64,000 nt of DNA from assembly GCF_002079305.1 (NCBI RefSeq), contig NZ_CP015039.1, positions 2,774,001 to 2,838,000 on the forward strand, read 5' to 3'. Below are positions 30,149 through 39,822 of the stretch, in pieces. A program made the position numbers and the translations under genes. The stretch is from Rhodovulum sp. P5. Its GTDB lineage: Bacteria; Pseudomonadota; Alphaproteobacteria; Rhodobacterales; Rhodobacteraceae. Position 1 is the stretch's first letter; each line of letters begins with the position of its first letter. The notes beneath the pieces were generated by a model. That model saw only the letters and a program-made list of their open reading frames with translations, made no database searches and was not told the origin of the DNA.

Positions 30149-30475
30149 ATGCGCCTGACCGCGGAGTTCTGGGTGCAGGCCTATCTGGCGCGGCTGAGGC
30201 TGGAAGGTATCCCGGCCTTCGTCGTTGCCCATGGCGACGACACGGCAGGCGCAGTTCTGGTGAAGATGAACACGCTGGACGGGCAGGCCCGTGCCTTTCA
30301 GCGCCGGTTCGATCTGCAAACCGGGGCGCGCGTCTGGTCGGTCTTGACCGAGGGGAACGAGGCCGAGGTTGATGTATCTGTCGCCCGGCAGCGGGAGTTC
30401 GACCCGGACCTGTGGGTGGTCGAGGTCGAGGATCGCGCGGGGCGCCACCTGCTTGACGACCCCGGCCTTGCGTGA
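30149..30475 (+). CDS. DUF1491 family protein
   Basis: 108 residues, cytoplasmic. The N-terminus [20 protein letters not shown] and C-terminal [19 protein letters not shown] match the DUF1491 family of alphaproteobacteria, commonly next to recO. Function unknown. The next gene, recO, starts 46 bp downstream. Confidence 0.85.
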   Translation: MRLTAEFWVQAYLARLRLEGIPAFVVAHGDDTAGAVLVKMNTLDGQARAFQRRFDLQTGARVWSVLTEGNEAEVDVSVARQREFDPDLWVVEVEDRAGRHLLDDPGLA

Positions 30476-30521
30476 CCTTCGCCTTTCGATTTGGGTATTG
30501 GGGGCAGCGAAGGGGCGTGGC

Positions 30522-31250
30522 GTGATCGAGTGGGAGGACGAGGGCAGCGTTCTGACCGTGCGACGGCACGGCGAAAACGCGGCCATCGTCGATGTGTTCA
30601 CTGCGGGTCACGGGCGCCATATGGGGGTGGTTCGGGGCGGGGCCGGGCGACGGCTGTCCCCGGTGCTGCAACCCGGTGCGCGACTGGCCCTGACATGGCG
30701 GGCGCGGCTTGACGATCACCTCGGCAGCTTCACGGTCGAACCCGTGCGGAGCCGGGCGGGGCATGTCATGGGCGATGCCGCGGCCCTTGCGGGGTTGAAT
30801 GCGGTTACGGCGCTGCTGTCCTTCAGCCTGCCCGAGCGCGCGCCGCACCCCCAGCTTTTCCTGCGGTCAGAGGCGCTGTTCGACCTGCTCGGCCATGCAG
30901 AGGCCTGGCCCTTGGCCTATCTGCGCTGGGAACTGGCGCTGTTGGAGGAGATGGGCTTCGGTCTTGACCTGTCGGCTTGCGCGGTCACCGGCAGCCGGGA
31001 CGATCTTGCCTATGTCTCGCCCCGCACGGGCCGGGCGGTAAGTGCAAAGGGCGCAGGCGAATGGGCGGACCGCCTGCTGCCGCTGCCGCCCTGCCTGCTG
31101 GGGCAGGGTCCCGTGCGCGAGAGCGAGATCGGCGCGGGGCTGCGCTTGACGGGCCATTTTCTTGAGAAATGGCTCGCACCTGCGCTGGGGGAGAAGCCCT
31201 TGCCCGCGGCACGGGGGCGGTTGGTCCGGGTGCTGGCGCTACAGACCTGA
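30522..31250 (+). CDS. recO: DNA repair protein RecO
   Basis: 242 residues. RecFOR-pathway mediator that loads RecA at gaps. OB-fold N-terminus starts at [16 protein letters not shown] and RHMGVVRGG; the C-terminal helical part contains [20 protein letters not shown] 30522 has AAGGGG 9 nt upstream; the track reading from 30369 overlaps DUF1491. Followed by a GC-rich hairpin. Confidence 0.92.
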   Translation: MIEWEDEGSVLTVRRHGENAAIVDVFTAGHGRHMGVVRGGAGRRLSPVLQPGARLALTWRARLDDHLGSFTVEPVRSRAGHVMGDAAALAGLNAVTALLSFSLPERAPHPQLFLRSEALFDLLGHAEAWPLAYLRWELALLEEMGFGLDLSACAVTGSRDDLAYVSPRTGRAVSAKGAGEWADRLLPLPPCLLGQGPVRESEIGAGLRLTGHFLEKWLAPALGEKPLPAARGRLVRVLALQT

Positions 31251-31253
31251 GCA

Positions 31254-31281
31254 CCCGCCCCGGTACGGTGACTGGGGCGGG
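31254..31281. terminator. Terminator after recO
   Basis: Perfect 8-bp arms CCCGCCCC / GGGGCGGG with a 12-nt loop, beginning 3 bp after the recO stop. Confidence 0.6.
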
Positions 31282-31302
31282 GCTTGTAAGACGGATGATC
31301 CG

Positions 31303-31352
31303 TTATCCGAGAACGCGCCGAGCAATCACCTGCGCCTGAATCTCCGCGTGCC
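31303..31352 (-). pseudogene. Duplicated 3' end of an acyl-CoA dehydrogenase gene
   Basis: Read on the minus strand, 31303-31344 encodes EIQAQVIARRVLG and a TAA stop, the same 13 residues and stop that end the mcd gene at 31392. Over the 45 bases from the stop, 33 match; all 12 differences leave the protein unchanged. Upstream homology ends at a hairpin (31359-31383). It has no start of its own and looks like the leftover 3' end of a diverged homologue. Confidence 0.75.
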
Positions 31353-31358
31353 GCCGAG

Positions 31359-31383
31359 AGGACGTGTCCCCCGGACACGTCCT
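31359..31383 (-). terminator. Hairpin between mcd and the duplicated tail
   Basis: Perfect 11-bp arms AGGACGTGTCC and complement with a 3-nt CCC loop, 8 bp after the mcd stop. Probable mcd terminator, though no T tract is seen. Confidence 0.55.
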
Positions 31384-31391
31384 GATATCGG

Positions 31392-33077
31392 TTAGCCCAA
31401 GACTCTGCGTGCGATGACTTGTGCCTGAATCTCCGCCGCACCCTCAAAGATGTTCAGGATGCGCGCGTCGCACAGGATGCGGCTGATCGTGTATTCCAGC
31501 GCGAAGCCGTTGCCGCCGTGGATCTGCAACCCGTTATCGGCGCAGGCCCATGCGATGCGGGCGCCCAGCAGTTTCGCCATCCCGGCTTCGAGGTCGCAGC
31601 GCTGGTCGTGGTCCTTTTCCCAGGCCGAGAAATAGGTCAGCTGCCGGGCGACCATGATTTCCACGGCCATCATCGCCAGCTTGTCTATGACGCGGGGGAA
31701 GTTGATCAGCGCCTTGCCGAACTGCTTGCGGTCCTGGGCGTATTGCATCGACACGTCGAGCGCCGATTGGGCCACGCCGATGGCGCGGGCCGCAGTCTGG
31801 ATGCGCGCGGATTCAAAGGTTTGCATCAGCTGTTTGAAGCCCTGCCCCTCGACCCCGCCCAGCAGGTTCTCGCCCTTGACCTTGAACTTGTCAAAGCCAA
31901 GCTCGTATTCCTTCATGCCGCGATAGCCCAGAACCTCGATCTCGCCGCCGGTCATGCCTTCGGTCGGGAACGGGTTTTCATCCGTGCCGGGGGTCTTTTC
32001 GGCCAGGAACATCGACAGACCCTTGTAGTCCGACGTCGCCGGGTCGGTGCGCGCCAGCAGCGTCATCACATGGGTGCGCGCGGCGTGGGTGATCCAGGTC
32101 TTGTTGCCGGTCACCTCGTAATCGTCGCCCACCTTGACCGCGCGGGTGCGCAAGCTGCCGAGGTCGGAGCCGGTGTTCGGTTCGGTGAAGACGGCGGTGG
32201 GCAGGATTTCCGCGCTGGCGATCTTGGGCAGCCAGTGCTGTTTCTGCTCTTCCGTCCCGCCACACAGGATCAGTTCGGCGGCGATTTCCGAGCGCGTGCC
32301 CAGCGAGCCCACGCCGATATAGCCGCGCGACAACTCCTCGGACACGACGCACATCGACGCCTTGGACAGCCCGAACCCGCCGTATTCCTCGGGAATGGTC
32401 AGGCCGAAGACACCCAGTTCGGCCATCTCCTCGATGATTTCCATCGGGATCAGTTCGTCTTTCAGGTGCCATTCATGGGCGTTGGGCTCCACCCGGTCGA
32501 CGGCGAACCGGCGGAACTGGTCGCGGATCATCTCCAGCTCTTCATCAAGGCCGGTGGCGCCGACGGTCACGTTGCCCGCCTGTTCCTGCATCAGCGTTAC
32601 AAGCCGTGCGCGGGCGGCGGGGGTGTTGGCGCTGCCGATCAGCGCCGTCACCTCGTCGGTGTAGAGCGCGTGAACTTCGTCTCCGGACACGCCGACATCG
32701 CGCAGGCGGACGATTTCGCCTTGGCTCATCGGGATGCCGCCGGCGATCTGGCTAAGGTACTCACCGAAGGAGATTTGGAGGATCAGTTGCTCGACCTCGC
32801 CGAACTTGCCCTGTTCGGTCAGCCGCTCGGCCCAGCCCTGCATCTGGGTCAGTGCCTGCGCATAGGTCGAGAGCCACGCCAAACCATGTGCGGCCGTCTG
32901 GTGCATCTCGATCAGCTTGCCCGAGACGCGGTCGCCATCGGTCACCTGCGCGCGAACGGCGGCGCGGGCGGCCTCCATCACCTTGTCCACCGGGGCAAGG
33001 GCGGCCTTGGTCAGCGTCAGAAGATCGGGGAGGATCGTGGCTTGCGCATTGGCGATGTCCTGACCGTCATGGGGCAT
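31392..33077 (-). CDS. mcd: (2S)-methylsuccinyl-CoA dehydrogenase-type acyl-CoA dehydrogenase
   Basis: 561 residues, longer than ordinary acyl-CoA dehydrogenases by an N-terminal region of about 160 residues (LPDLLTLTKAALAPVDKVME onward), which is the hallmark of Mcd of the ethylmalonyl-CoA pathway. The standard dehydrogenase follows: FGLTIPEEYGGFGL, FTEPNTGSDLGSLRTRAV, TGNKTWITHAARTHVM, and the C-terminal FAD part with QIHGGNGFALEYTISRI. It would oxidise methylsuccinyl-CoA to mesaconyl-CoA with FAD, passing electrons to ETF. ATG 33077 follows AAGGAG; the upstream reading to 33146 lacks such a site. Other long acyl-CoA dehydrogenases remain possible. Confidence 0.87.
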   Translation of the reverse strand: MPHDGQDIANAQATILPDLLTLTKAALAPVDKVMEAARAAVRAQVTDGDRVSGKLIEMHQTAAHGLAWLSTYAQALTQMQGWAERLTEQGKFGEVEQLILQISFGEYLSQIAGGIPMSQGEIVRLRDVGVSGDEVHALYTDEVTALIGSANTPAARARLVTLMQEQAGNVTVGATGLDEELEMIRDQFRRFAVDRVEPNAHEWHLKDELIPMEIIEEMAELGVFGLTIPEEYGGFGLSKASMCVVSEELSRGYIGVGSLGTRSEIAAELILCGGTEEQKQHWLPKIASAEILPTAVFTEPNTGSDLGSLRTRAVKVGDDYEVTGNKTWITHAARTHVMTLLARTDPATSDYKGLSMFLAEKTPGTDENPFPTEGMTGGEIEVLGYRGMKEYELGFDKFKVKGENLLGGVEGQGFKQLMQTFESARIQTAARAIGVAQSALDVSMQYAQDRKQFGKALINFPRVIDKLAMMAVEIMVARQLTYFSAWEKDHDQRCDLEAGMAKLLGARIAWACADNGLQIHGGNGFALEYTISRILCDARILNIFEGAAEIQAQVIARRVLG

Positions 33078-33117
33078 GAATCGTCTCCTTGTTTCGGGCT
33101 TGGGGTGACATAGGGCC

Positions 33118-33200
33118 TTCGCAGATGCAGCGCAACAAAAATTCAATTGAGCATGGCTTTTTGAAGGATAATGACCGCCTTGTTTTTGCAGTGCAGCGTG
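33118..33200. promoter_or_regulatory. Putative mcd regulatory region with two similar GCAG-rich sites
   Basis: Two similar stretches, 33118-33136 and 33183-33200, share GCAG..TGCAGCG in the same orientation, separated by an AT-rich segment. They lie between the mcd start and the TauE-type gene. They may be binding sites for a short-chain acyl-CoA regulator; low confidence. Confidence 0.25.
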
Positions 33201-33245
33201 CCCGGCGGCAGGCTATAGGCGTTCTGGACAAGGGGGAACGACGGC

Positions 33246-34004
33246 ATGTTCGGGATTGAACCGGTCTTGGTCGCGGCGGCGGTGGCCGTGACGGCTTTTG
33301 CAGGCATCGTCAAGGGCGTGACGGGGTTCGCGATGCCGCTGATCATGATCTCGGGCATGTCGAGTTTTCTGCCTGCGGATCTGGCGCTGGCCGGGCTGAT
33401 CTTTGCGACGCTGCTGACGAATGTGGCCCAGGCCTTGCGGCAGGGGCCGCGGGCCGCATGGGGATCGGTCCGCCGGTACCGATTGCTGATCGGCTGCGTC
33501 ATTGGCGGTATTCTGATCAGTGCGCCCCTGGTGCCGGTTCTGCCTGATCGGGTCATGCTGCTGGTGCTGGGGGTGCCGATCCTTGCCTTCACGCTGTCCC
33601 AGCTTCTGGGGCGCCAGTTGATCCTGCATGCCCGGCACCGCGGGCGGGCCGAGGTCGCGATGGGGCTGACCGGTGGGTTCTTCGGCGGGCTGTCGGGGGT
33701 CTGGGGGCCGCCGGTGATCGCCTATCTGCTCAGCTTCAACACCGAGAAGATGGAAATGGTGCGGGTTCAGGGCGTTGTCTTCCTGATCGGGGCAACGACG
33801 CTGACCGCAGCCCATCTGGGGTCGGGGGTGCTGAATGCGCAGACGATCCCCTTTTCGGCGGCGCTGGTCGGCCCGGCGGCAATTGGCATGTGGCTGGGGG
33901 TGCGGGTTCAGGATCGGCTGCCCGCCGCCCGCTTTCGCAAGGTGACGCTGATCGTGCTGTCGGTGGCCGCGGCCAACCTGATCCGCCGGGGGCTGATGGG
34001 CTGA
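33246..34004 (+). CDS. TauE/SafE family permease
   Basis: 252 residues, about eight hydrophobic segments. The family repeat appears as FAGIVKGVTGFAMPLI at the N-terminus and GLTGGFFGGLSGVWGPPVIAYL in the second half, the paired G-x-x-x-G blocks of TauE/SafE permeases linked to sulfite, sulfonate or small organic anion export. Substrate not determinable. ATG 33246 has AGGGGG upstream. Convergent with pckA. Confidence 0.88.
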   Translation: MFGIEPVLVAAAVAVTAFAGIVKGVTGFAMPLIMISGMSSFLPADLALAGLIFATLLTNVAQALRQGPRAAWGSVRRYRLLIGCVIGGILISAPLVPVLPDRVMLLVLGVPILAFTLSQLLGRQLILHARHRGRAEVAMGLTGGFFGGLSGVWGPPVIAYLLSFNTEKMEMVRVQGVVFLIGATTLTAAHLGSGVLNAQTIPFSAALVGPAAIGMWLGVRVQDRLPAARFRKVTLIVLSVAAANLIRRGLMG

Positions 34005-34055
34005 CGGCGCGGCCCGGATCGCCCAACCTGTCGGGTGAGGGCCCGAAACGGCGAA

Positions 34056-34078
34056 GGCCCGACCGTAACGGCCGGGCC
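34056..34078. terminator. Terminator between the TauE-type gene and pckA
   Basis: Stem GGCCCG/CGGGCC plus CCG/CGG with one internal mismatch and a TAA loop, between two convergent genes. Confidence 0.5.
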
Positions 34079-34104
34079 CTGCAAATCATGCGGTGGCGGA
34101 TGCC

Positions 34105-35703
34105 TCAGCCGATGGCGGCTTCTTTCACGTCATCGTCGATATAGGGCACGTATTGCGCGAAGTTTTCCGAGAACATGTGCACCAGCTTTTCAGCCTGCGC
34201 GTCATAGGCCGCCGGATCGGCCCAGGTCCGGCGCGGGTCAAGCAGGACCTCGGGCACGTCGTGCACCGCAAGCGGCACCTCGAACCCGAAGTTGGGGTCC
34301 TTGCGGAACTCCGCATCGTTGAGAGAGCCGTCAAGCGCGGCGTGCAGCAGGGCGCGGGTGGCCTTGATCGGCATCCGCTCGCCCGACCCATAGGCGCCGC
34401 CGGTCCAGCCGGTGTTGACCAGCCAGCAGGTCGCGCCGTGACGGGCGATCTTTTCGCGCAGCAGGTTGCCATAGGCTTCCGGCCGACGCGGCATGAAGGG
34501 CGCGCCGAAGCAGGTGGAGAAGGTCGGTTCCGGCTCGGTCACGCCTTTCTCGGTCCCGGCGACCTTGGAGGTGAAGCCGGACAGGAAGTGATACATCGCC
34601 TGTGCGGGCGTCAGCCGTGCGATCGGGGGCAGCACGCCGAACGCGTCGCAGGTCAGCATGATGATGTTCTTGGGATGCCCGCCCATCGCCGTGCCGGACG
34701 CGTTCGAGATGTAGTGCAGCGGGTAGGCGCAGCGCATGTTCGCGGTCAACGAGTCATCTTCGAAATCGAGCGTCTTGGTGTGTTCGTCGAACACCATGTT
34801 CTCGATCACCGTGCCGAATTTCGACGTGGTGGCGTAGATTTCCGGCTCGGCCTCGGCGCTCAGGCTGATGGTCTTGGCATAGCAGCCGCCTTCGAAGTTG
34901 AAGGTGCCGTTTTCCGACCAGCCATGTTCATCGTCACCGATCAGCGTGCGCGACGGATCGGCCGACAGCGTGGTCTTGCCGGTGCCCGACAGGCCGAAGA
35001 AGATGGCGGTATCCACCGGGTTGTCGATGGCGTGGTTGGCCGAACAGTGCATCGCCATGATGCCCTTGCCCGGCAGGATGAAGTTCATCAGCGTGAAGAC
35101 CGATTTCTTGATCTCGCCGGCATATTCGGTGTCGCCGATCAGGATCAGCTTTTTGGCGAAGTTCATCGCGACGACGGTCTTGCTGCGGCAGCCGTGGCGC
35201 TCGGGGTCGGCCTTGAAGCTGGGGCAGTTGATGACCGTGAATTCGGGCGCGAAGCTGTCGAGTTCATCCAGCGCGGGCCGGCGCAGCAGGTGGCGGGAGA
35301 AGAGCCCGTGCCACGCCATTTCGGTCACGACGCGCACGTCCAGACGGTTGGCGGGATCGGCCCCGGCATAGAGGTCCTCCACGAACATCTCGCGGCCCTT
35401 CATATGCTCCAGCATGTCGGCATGCAGGGTGTCGAAAGCCTCCGGCGTCATGGGGCGGTTGTTTTCCCACCAGATGTCGTTTTCGACATCGGGGGTGCGG
35501 ACCACGTGCTTGTCCTTGGGGGAGCGGCCGGTATGTTCGCCGGTGGTCACGAGGAACGCCCCGCCCTGGCCCAGACGCCCTTCGCCCCGCTTCAGCGCTT
35601 CTTCGATGAGCGCCGGTTCAAGCAGGTTGTAGTAGACCTTGCCCAGACCTTGAATGCCTTGATCTTCAAGACGTTGCTTGGGATTCACCCGACCGAATTC
35701 CAT
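34105..35703 (-). CDS. pckA: Phosphoenolpyruvate carboxykinase (ATP)
   Basis: 532 residues. Converts oxaloacetate to PEP for gluconeogenesis. [16 protein letters not shown] is the kinase P-loop (kinase-1a), [22 protein letters not shown] holds the metal-binding Asp and the kinase-2 motif, and [19 protein letters not shown] is the ATP-PEPCK C-terminal signature. Divergent from chvI across 327 bp that contain a 17-bp direct repeat. Confidence 0.96.
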   Translation of the reverse strand: MEFGRVNPKQRLEDQGIQGLGKVYYNLLEPALIEEALKRGEGRLGQGGAFLVTTGEHTGRSPKDKHVVRTPDVENDIWWENNRPMTPEAFDTLHADMLEHMKGREMFVEDLYAGADPANRLDVRVVTEMAWHGLFSRHLLRRPALDELDSFAPEFTVINCPSFKADPERHGCRSKTVVAMNFAKKLILIGDTEYAGEIKKSVFTLMNFILPGKGIMAMHCSANHAIDNPVDTAIFFGLSGTGKTTLSADPSRTLIGDDEHGWSENGTFNFEGGCYAKTISLSAEAEPEIYATTSKFGTVIENMVFDEHTKTLDFEDDSLTANMRCAYPLHYISNASGTAMGGHPKNIIMLTCDAFGVLPPIARLTPAQAMYHFLSGFTSKVAGTEKGVTEPEPTFSTCFGAPFMPRRPEAYGNLLREKIARHGATCWLVNTGWTGGAYGSGERMPIKATRALLHAALDGSLNDAEFRKDPNFGFEVPLAVHDVPEVLLDPRRTWADPAAYDAQAEKLVHMFSENFAQYVPYIDDDVKEAAIG

Positions 35704-35781
35704 ATCTTACCCTCCATGCCGCGGCCTTCAGAATGGCGCGCCTATAGCACGAGGCTTTCATCCCGCAACAGCTTCGGAAAG

Positions 35782-35829
35782 GACGTTAGCGCAATCATCA
35801 ATCGTTTAGCCCGACGTTAGCGCAATCAT
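35782..35829. promoter_or_regulatory. 17-bp direct repeat in the pckA-chvI intergenic region
   Basis: GACGTTAGCGCAATCAT occurs at 35782-35798 and again exactly at 35813-35829, 31 bp apart (three helical turns). The core TTAGCGCAA is a near-palindrome around GCGC, the shape of LacI-family operators; a weaker GTTAGCAC-like site follows near 35888. PckR, a LacI-type regulator of pckA, is known in rhizobia, so a PckR-like site is an inference. The rest of the 35704-36030 gap holds no gene I can see. Confidence 0.5.
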
Positions 35830-36030
35830 TTTATCCGCGCCCCGGAATTGTGCCGTCCTGATCGACAATAAGACAACCGGAGGGATGCCGTTAGCACTCT
35901 GTCAGCGATTTTGCCTTTGAGTTGAGGCAACGGTCTGTCCGTGATTCGCCGTTCCGGGATGCCCGGTTGTCGGCAAGGCAGGACACCGGACAGGACAACA
36001 ATTCGCTCGCAGAGAAGTGAGAGGCCCCCG

Positions 36031-36732
36031 ATGTCGAGGATTGCGCTCGTAGACGACGACAGGAACATCCTGACTTCCGTTTCCATGACGCTGGAAGCCG
36101 AGGGCTTCGAGGTCGAGACCTACAATGACGGTCAATCGGCGCTGGACGCGTTCAACAAGCGATTGCCCGATATGGCGGTCTTCGACATCAAGATGCCCCG
36201 GATGGACGGCATGGACCTTCTGCAGCGCGTGCGCCAGAAGTCGAAGATGCCGGTGATCTTCCTGACCTCGAAGGATGACGAGATCGACGAGGTTCTGGGC
36301 CTGCGCATGGGCGCCGATGACTATGTGAAAAAGCCTTTCTCTCAACGCCTGCTGGTCGAACGCATCCGCGCGCTCTTGCGCCGGCAGGAGGTGATCGCCG
36401 CCGATGACGGCCCGGCCCCCGAGGACAGCAAGGTCATGGTGCGCGGCAACCTGACGATGGACCCGCTTCGCCATGCGGTGGCCTGGAAGGGCAAGGATGT
36501 CGCGCTGACCGTGACGGAGTTCCTGTTGCTGCAGGCGCTTGCGCAGCGGCCGGGCTTCGTGAAAAGCCGCGATCAGTTGATGGACGTGGCCTATGACGAT
36601 CAGGTCTATGTCGACGACCGGACCATCGACAGCCACATCAAGCGGCTGCGCAAGAAGATGCGGCAGGCCGATCCGGATTTCTCCGCGATCGAAACGCTCT
36701 ACGGCATCGGCTATCGCTACAACGAAGAATAG
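36031..36732 (+). CDS. chvI: Response regulator ChvI
   Basis: 233 residues, OmpR family. Receiver domain: acidic DDD at 8-10, phosphoacceptor Asp in [11 protein letters not shown], Thr in [10 protein letters not shown] and Lys in YVKKPF. C-terminal winged helix contains [17 protein letters not shown] and [15 protein letters not shown]. Sequence and its place with chvG, hprK and pckA identify ChvI, the acid/cell-envelope regulator of alphaproteobacteria. Start ATG 36031 after GTGAGAGG. Confidence 0.94.
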   Translation: MSRIALVDDDRNILTSVSMTLEAEGFEVETYNDGQSALDAFNKRLPDMAVFDIKMPRMDGMDLLQRVRQKSKMPVIFLTSKDDEIDEVLGLRMGADDYVKKPFSQRLLVERIRALLRRQEVIAADDGPAPEDSKVMVRGNLTMDPLRHAVAWKGKDVALTVTEFLLLQALAQRPGFVKSRDQLMDVAYDDQVYVDDRTIDSHIKRLRKKMRQADPDFSAIETLYGIGYRYNEE

Positions 36733-36751
36733 GCGCAAGCCGGGGGGCTCC

Positions 36752-38446
36752 GTGCGGGACACAATGCCAGAAGCCGATGTCGACATGTCCGCGCGCGCAT
36801 CCCGGGACACGGGGGCGGCGTCGGCCGCCACGACCGCCGCGCGCCGCAAGGTTCGGATCGCGCTGAACCCCTCGCCTTTGGCGCGCAAGATCATCGTGTT
36901 CAACCTGCTGGCGCAGATCATTCTGATCTCTGGCGTGCTTTACATGAACCCGGCCCGGGACAGCCTGCTGCGCCAGCGCGAAAGCGGGCTGGTGGCAGAG
37001 GCCGAACTCGTCGCCGACGTGTTCGAGGCGCAGATGGCGCCCGGTGCCCCCTTCGGCATCCGGGCGGGCCGCGGGCGCGATGCCACGGAGACTCTGGCCG
37101 GGCTTGATCTGGCGCCCGGGGTCGAAGCGTTCGTGTTCGACGCGCAGGAAATTCTGGTGGCGCGCGCCCGCGGCGGTGCCTCTTCCGATTGGCCGGCGGA
37201 CGATATCCGCGACGAAAGCAAGATCACGATCATCACCGATATTCTGAACACGATCTGGGAAGGGCTTGCCCATCGCCTTCAGCGCCCGGGAGTGGCCAAC
37301 GGCGATTCCAGCCCCGAAGAGCGCCTGCGTGACCAGGTGGCCCGCACCTTGGTTGCCGGTGCGCAGATCGAAACCGGCGTCGATGCCGGCGGACGCACCG
37401 CCTTTACCGCGACCACCCCGATCATCCGGGCGGGGCAGGTTGTCGGTGTCGTGGCGCTCGTATCTGCCAGCGGTGAGATCGACTGGCTGGTGCGGATCGA
37501 ACGCGAACAGGTCTTGCAGGTTTTCGTCATCGCGCTGATCGTCTCCATCGGGTTGAGCCTCGTTCTGGCCTCGACCATCGCCAACCCGCTGTCGGAACTC
37601 GCAGCCGCGGCCGAACTGGGCCGGGACCGCCACTCCCAGAAGATGAGCCCCGGGCGCGTGCGGATCCCCGACATGGCCGGGCGCCCGGACGAGATCGGGC
37701 GGCTGTCTGTTGCGCTTCGCGGAATGGTGACGGCGCTTTACGACCGGATCGATGCGAACGAGCAATTCGCGGCCGATGTCGCCCATGAAATCAAGAACCC
37801 GCTGGCCAGTCTGCGCTCTGCCACCGGGACGCTGCGGCTGGCCAAGCGGGAAGAGCAGCGCGAGAAACTTCTTGAGATCATCGAGCATGACGTTCGGCGC
37901 CTGACCCGGTTGGTCAGCGACATTTCCAACGCCTCGCGTCTGGACAGCGAACTGGTCAAGGAAGACGAACAGAAATTCGACCTCGTGCAGTTGCTGACAA
38001 ATCTCAGCCAGCATCTGGGGCAGGAGGCGCGCGAGAAGGGCGTGGATTTCATCTCCGATCTGCCGCCCGAGCCGATGGTCGTGCAGGGGCTTGAGGCGCG
38101 GCTTGCCCAGGTCTTCGTCAATTTGATCACCAACGCGGTCTCGTTCTGCGAGGCGGGCGATGCCGTGCGGATCTGGGCGCGGACCAAGGACAACAGGGTG
38201 CTTGTCGTGGTCGAGGATACGGGGCCCGGCATCCCGAACGAGGCGCTGAACAAGATCTTCAACCGCTTCTATTCCGAACGTCCGCCCGGGCAGTTCGGCA
38301 ACCATTCCGGCCTTGGGCTGGCGATTTCCAAGCAGATCGTCGAAGCTCATGGCGGCGTCATCTGGGCCGAGAACATCCGTCCGACCGAGGCTGACGTCAC
38401 GTCCGAACCGCTGGGGGCGCGATTCGTGGTCGGCCTGCCGGTCTGA
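36752..38446 (+). CDS. chvG: Sensor histidine kinase ChvG
   Basis: 564 residues. A membrane segment (IIVFNLLAQIILISGVLYM), a ~200-residue periplasmic sensor, a second segment (VFVIALIVSIGLSLVLAS), HAMP, H-box AADVAHEIKNPLASLRSA, and HATPase with NLITNAVSF, EDTGPGIPNEAL and HSGLGLAISKQI. GTG 36752 follows GGGGGG; ATG 36764 is an alternative. Co-transcribed after chvI. Confidence 0.93.
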   Translation: MRDTMPEADVDMSARASRDTGAASAATTAARRKVRIALNPSPLARKIIVFNLLAQIILISGVLYMNPARDSLLRQRESGLVAEAELVADVFEAQMAPGAPFGIRAGRGRDATETLAGLDLAPGVEAFVFDAQEILVARARGGASSDWPADDIRDESKITIITDILNTIWEGLAHRLQRPGVANGDSSPEERLRDQVARTLVAGAQIETGVDAGGRTAFTATTPIIRAGQVVGVVALVSASGEIDWLVRIEREQVLQVFVIALIVSIGLSLVLASTIANPLSELAAAAELGRDRHSQKMSPGRVRIPDMAGRPDEIGRLSVALRGMVTALYDRIDANEQFAADVAHEIKNPLASLRSATGTLRLAKREEQREKLLEIIEHDVRRLTRLVSDISNASRLDSELVKEDEQKFDLVQLLTNLSQHLGQEAREKGVDFISDLPPEPMVVQGLEARLAQVFVNLITNAVSFCEAGDAVRIWARTKDNRVLVVVEDTGPGIPNEALNKIFNRFYSERPPGQFGNHSGLGLAISKQIVEAHGGVIWAENIRPTEADVTSEPLGARFVVGLPV

Positions 38447-38464
38447 CGTGATAGACGTCCGATT

Positions 38465-38896
38465 ATGCCGGACCAACCCGCCCCGATCATCGTGCATGCA
38501 AGCTGTGTGGCCGTCGATGGGCGGGCCGTGCTGATCACCGGGCGTTCGGGCGCGGGGAAATCGGCCCTTGCCCTGCAACTGATCGGCCTTGGGGCCAGAC
38601 TGGTCGCCGATGACCGAACCTGCCTTTTCGCGGACGGCGACAGCCTTGTCGCCCATGCGCCCGAGACCATTCGGGGCCTGATCGAGGCCCGGTTTGTCGG
38701 CCTGCTGCATGCCGAGACCGAAAGCCGCGCCCGGGTCGTGCTTGCCGTCGATCTGGACCAGGTCGAGACCGAGCGACTGCCGCCAAGGCGAGAAACGCGG
38801 TTTCTTGACCATATCGTCCCCTTGCTTCGCCGGGTCGATCAGCCATACTTCCCTTCAGCAATCCTGCTTTACCTGACGTCCGGCCGAAGTGACTGA
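38465..38896 (+). CDS. hprK: HPr kinase/phosphorylase, short alphaproteobacterial type
   Basis: 143 residues, only the catalytic domain; the N-terminal domain of Firmicute HprK is missing, which is usual in alphaproteobacteria. Walker A is GRSGAGKS at 26-33, followed by LVADDRTCLF and the HprK signature region IRGLIEARFVGLLHAE. Would phosphorylate the Ser site of the HPr encoded downstream. Its TGA overlaps the rapZ ATG. Confidence 0.93.
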   Translation: MPDQPAPIIVHASCVAVDGRAVLITGRSGAGKSALALQLIGLGARLVADDRTCLFADGDSLVAHAPETIRGLIEARFVGLLHAETESRARVVLAVDLDQVETERLPPRRETRFLDHIVPLLRRVDQPYFPSAILLYLTSGRSD

Positions 38897-39822
38897 TGCC
38901 CGAGACACCTGAACGAGATCTGGCACCGAACCCGCAGCGCGTCGTTCTGGTGACGGGGGCGTCGGGGGCGGGGCGGTCGACGGCGCTGAACGTGCTGGAA
39001 GACATCGGTTTCGAAGCCATCGACAACCTGCCGCTGTCGCTTGTCCCGAAGCTTTTGGACGGCAACGAGGTACGTCCGCCGCTTGCCCTTGGGGTGCATA
39101 CGCGAACCCGGGACTTTTCCGCCCGGGCACTTGCCGACCTCATTCAACAGATCTGGTCCGCGTCGCATATCGAGGCCGATGTGCTTTACCTCGATTGCCG
39201 TCCAGAGGTTCTGTTGCGACGGTTCTCGGAAACCCGGCGCCGTCACCCGATGGCCCCGGCCGAAAGCCCGGTCGAGGGGGTGGCGCGCGATCTTGACGTT
39301 CTCGAACCGATTCGGGAGCTCGCCACGATCCTGATCGACACCTCCGACCTGACGATCCACGAGTTCCGGGCGGAGATGACCGCACGTTTCGCCGCGGGGG
39401 GAGAGGCCCCCCTTGCGCTGTCGCTGCACTCCTTTTCCTACAAGCGCGGGCTTCCGCACGGTCTGGAAATGGCGTTCGACTGCCGGTTTCTGCGCAATCC
39501 GTATTGGGATCCGTCGCTGCGCCATCTTGATGGCCGCAACGATGAAGTCGTCCACTATGTTGGCGAAGACGGACGGTTCGGCACGTTCGTGGAGCATATC
39601 GTCACGCTGGCCGATTTCGTTCTGCCCGCGCATCGCGACGAGGGCCGCAGCCACATCTCGATCGGGTTCGGCTGTACCGGGGGGCAACACCGCTCCGTCG
39701 CGGTTGCCGAAACCGTGGCAAACAGGCTTGCGGCAACGGAATGGCAAGTGTCTATACGGCACAGAGAACTGGAAAGGCGGGCGCAGATCGCGTCTGCGGC
39801 GGCATCGGGATCGGGCGCGTGA
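38896..39822 (+). CDS. rapZ: RapZ family nucleotide-binding protein
   Basis: 308 residues. P-loop GASGAGRST at 21-29, then FEAIDNLPLSLVPKL, YLDCRPEVLLRRFSETRRRHP and the C-terminal SIGFGCTGGQHRSVAVAE, which is the RapZ (YvcJ) signature. In enterobacteria it adapts RNase E to GlmZ sRNA; that role is not assured here. Start overlaps the hprK stop (TGATG), and its stop overlaps the EIIA GTG. Confidence 0.94.
   Translation: MPETPERDLAPNPQRVVLVTGASGAGRSTALNVLEDIGFEAIDNLPLSLVPKLLDGNEVRPPLALGVHTRTRDFSARALADLIQQIWSASHIEADVLYLDCRPEVLLRRFSETRRRHPMAPAESPVEGVARDLDVLEPIRELATILIDTSDLTIHEFRAEMTARFAAGGEAPLALSLHSFSYKRGLPHGLEMAFDCRFLRNPYWDPSLRHLDGRNDEVVHYVGEDGRFGTFVEHIVTLADFVLPAHRDEGRSHISIGFGCTGGQHRSVAVAETVANRLAATEWQVSIRHRELERRAQIASAAASGSGA

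Noticed and set aside
36638..38812. 724-codon minus-strand frame opposite chvG
   Set aside because: ChvG motifs are complete on the plus strand; the other frame has no recognisable domain.
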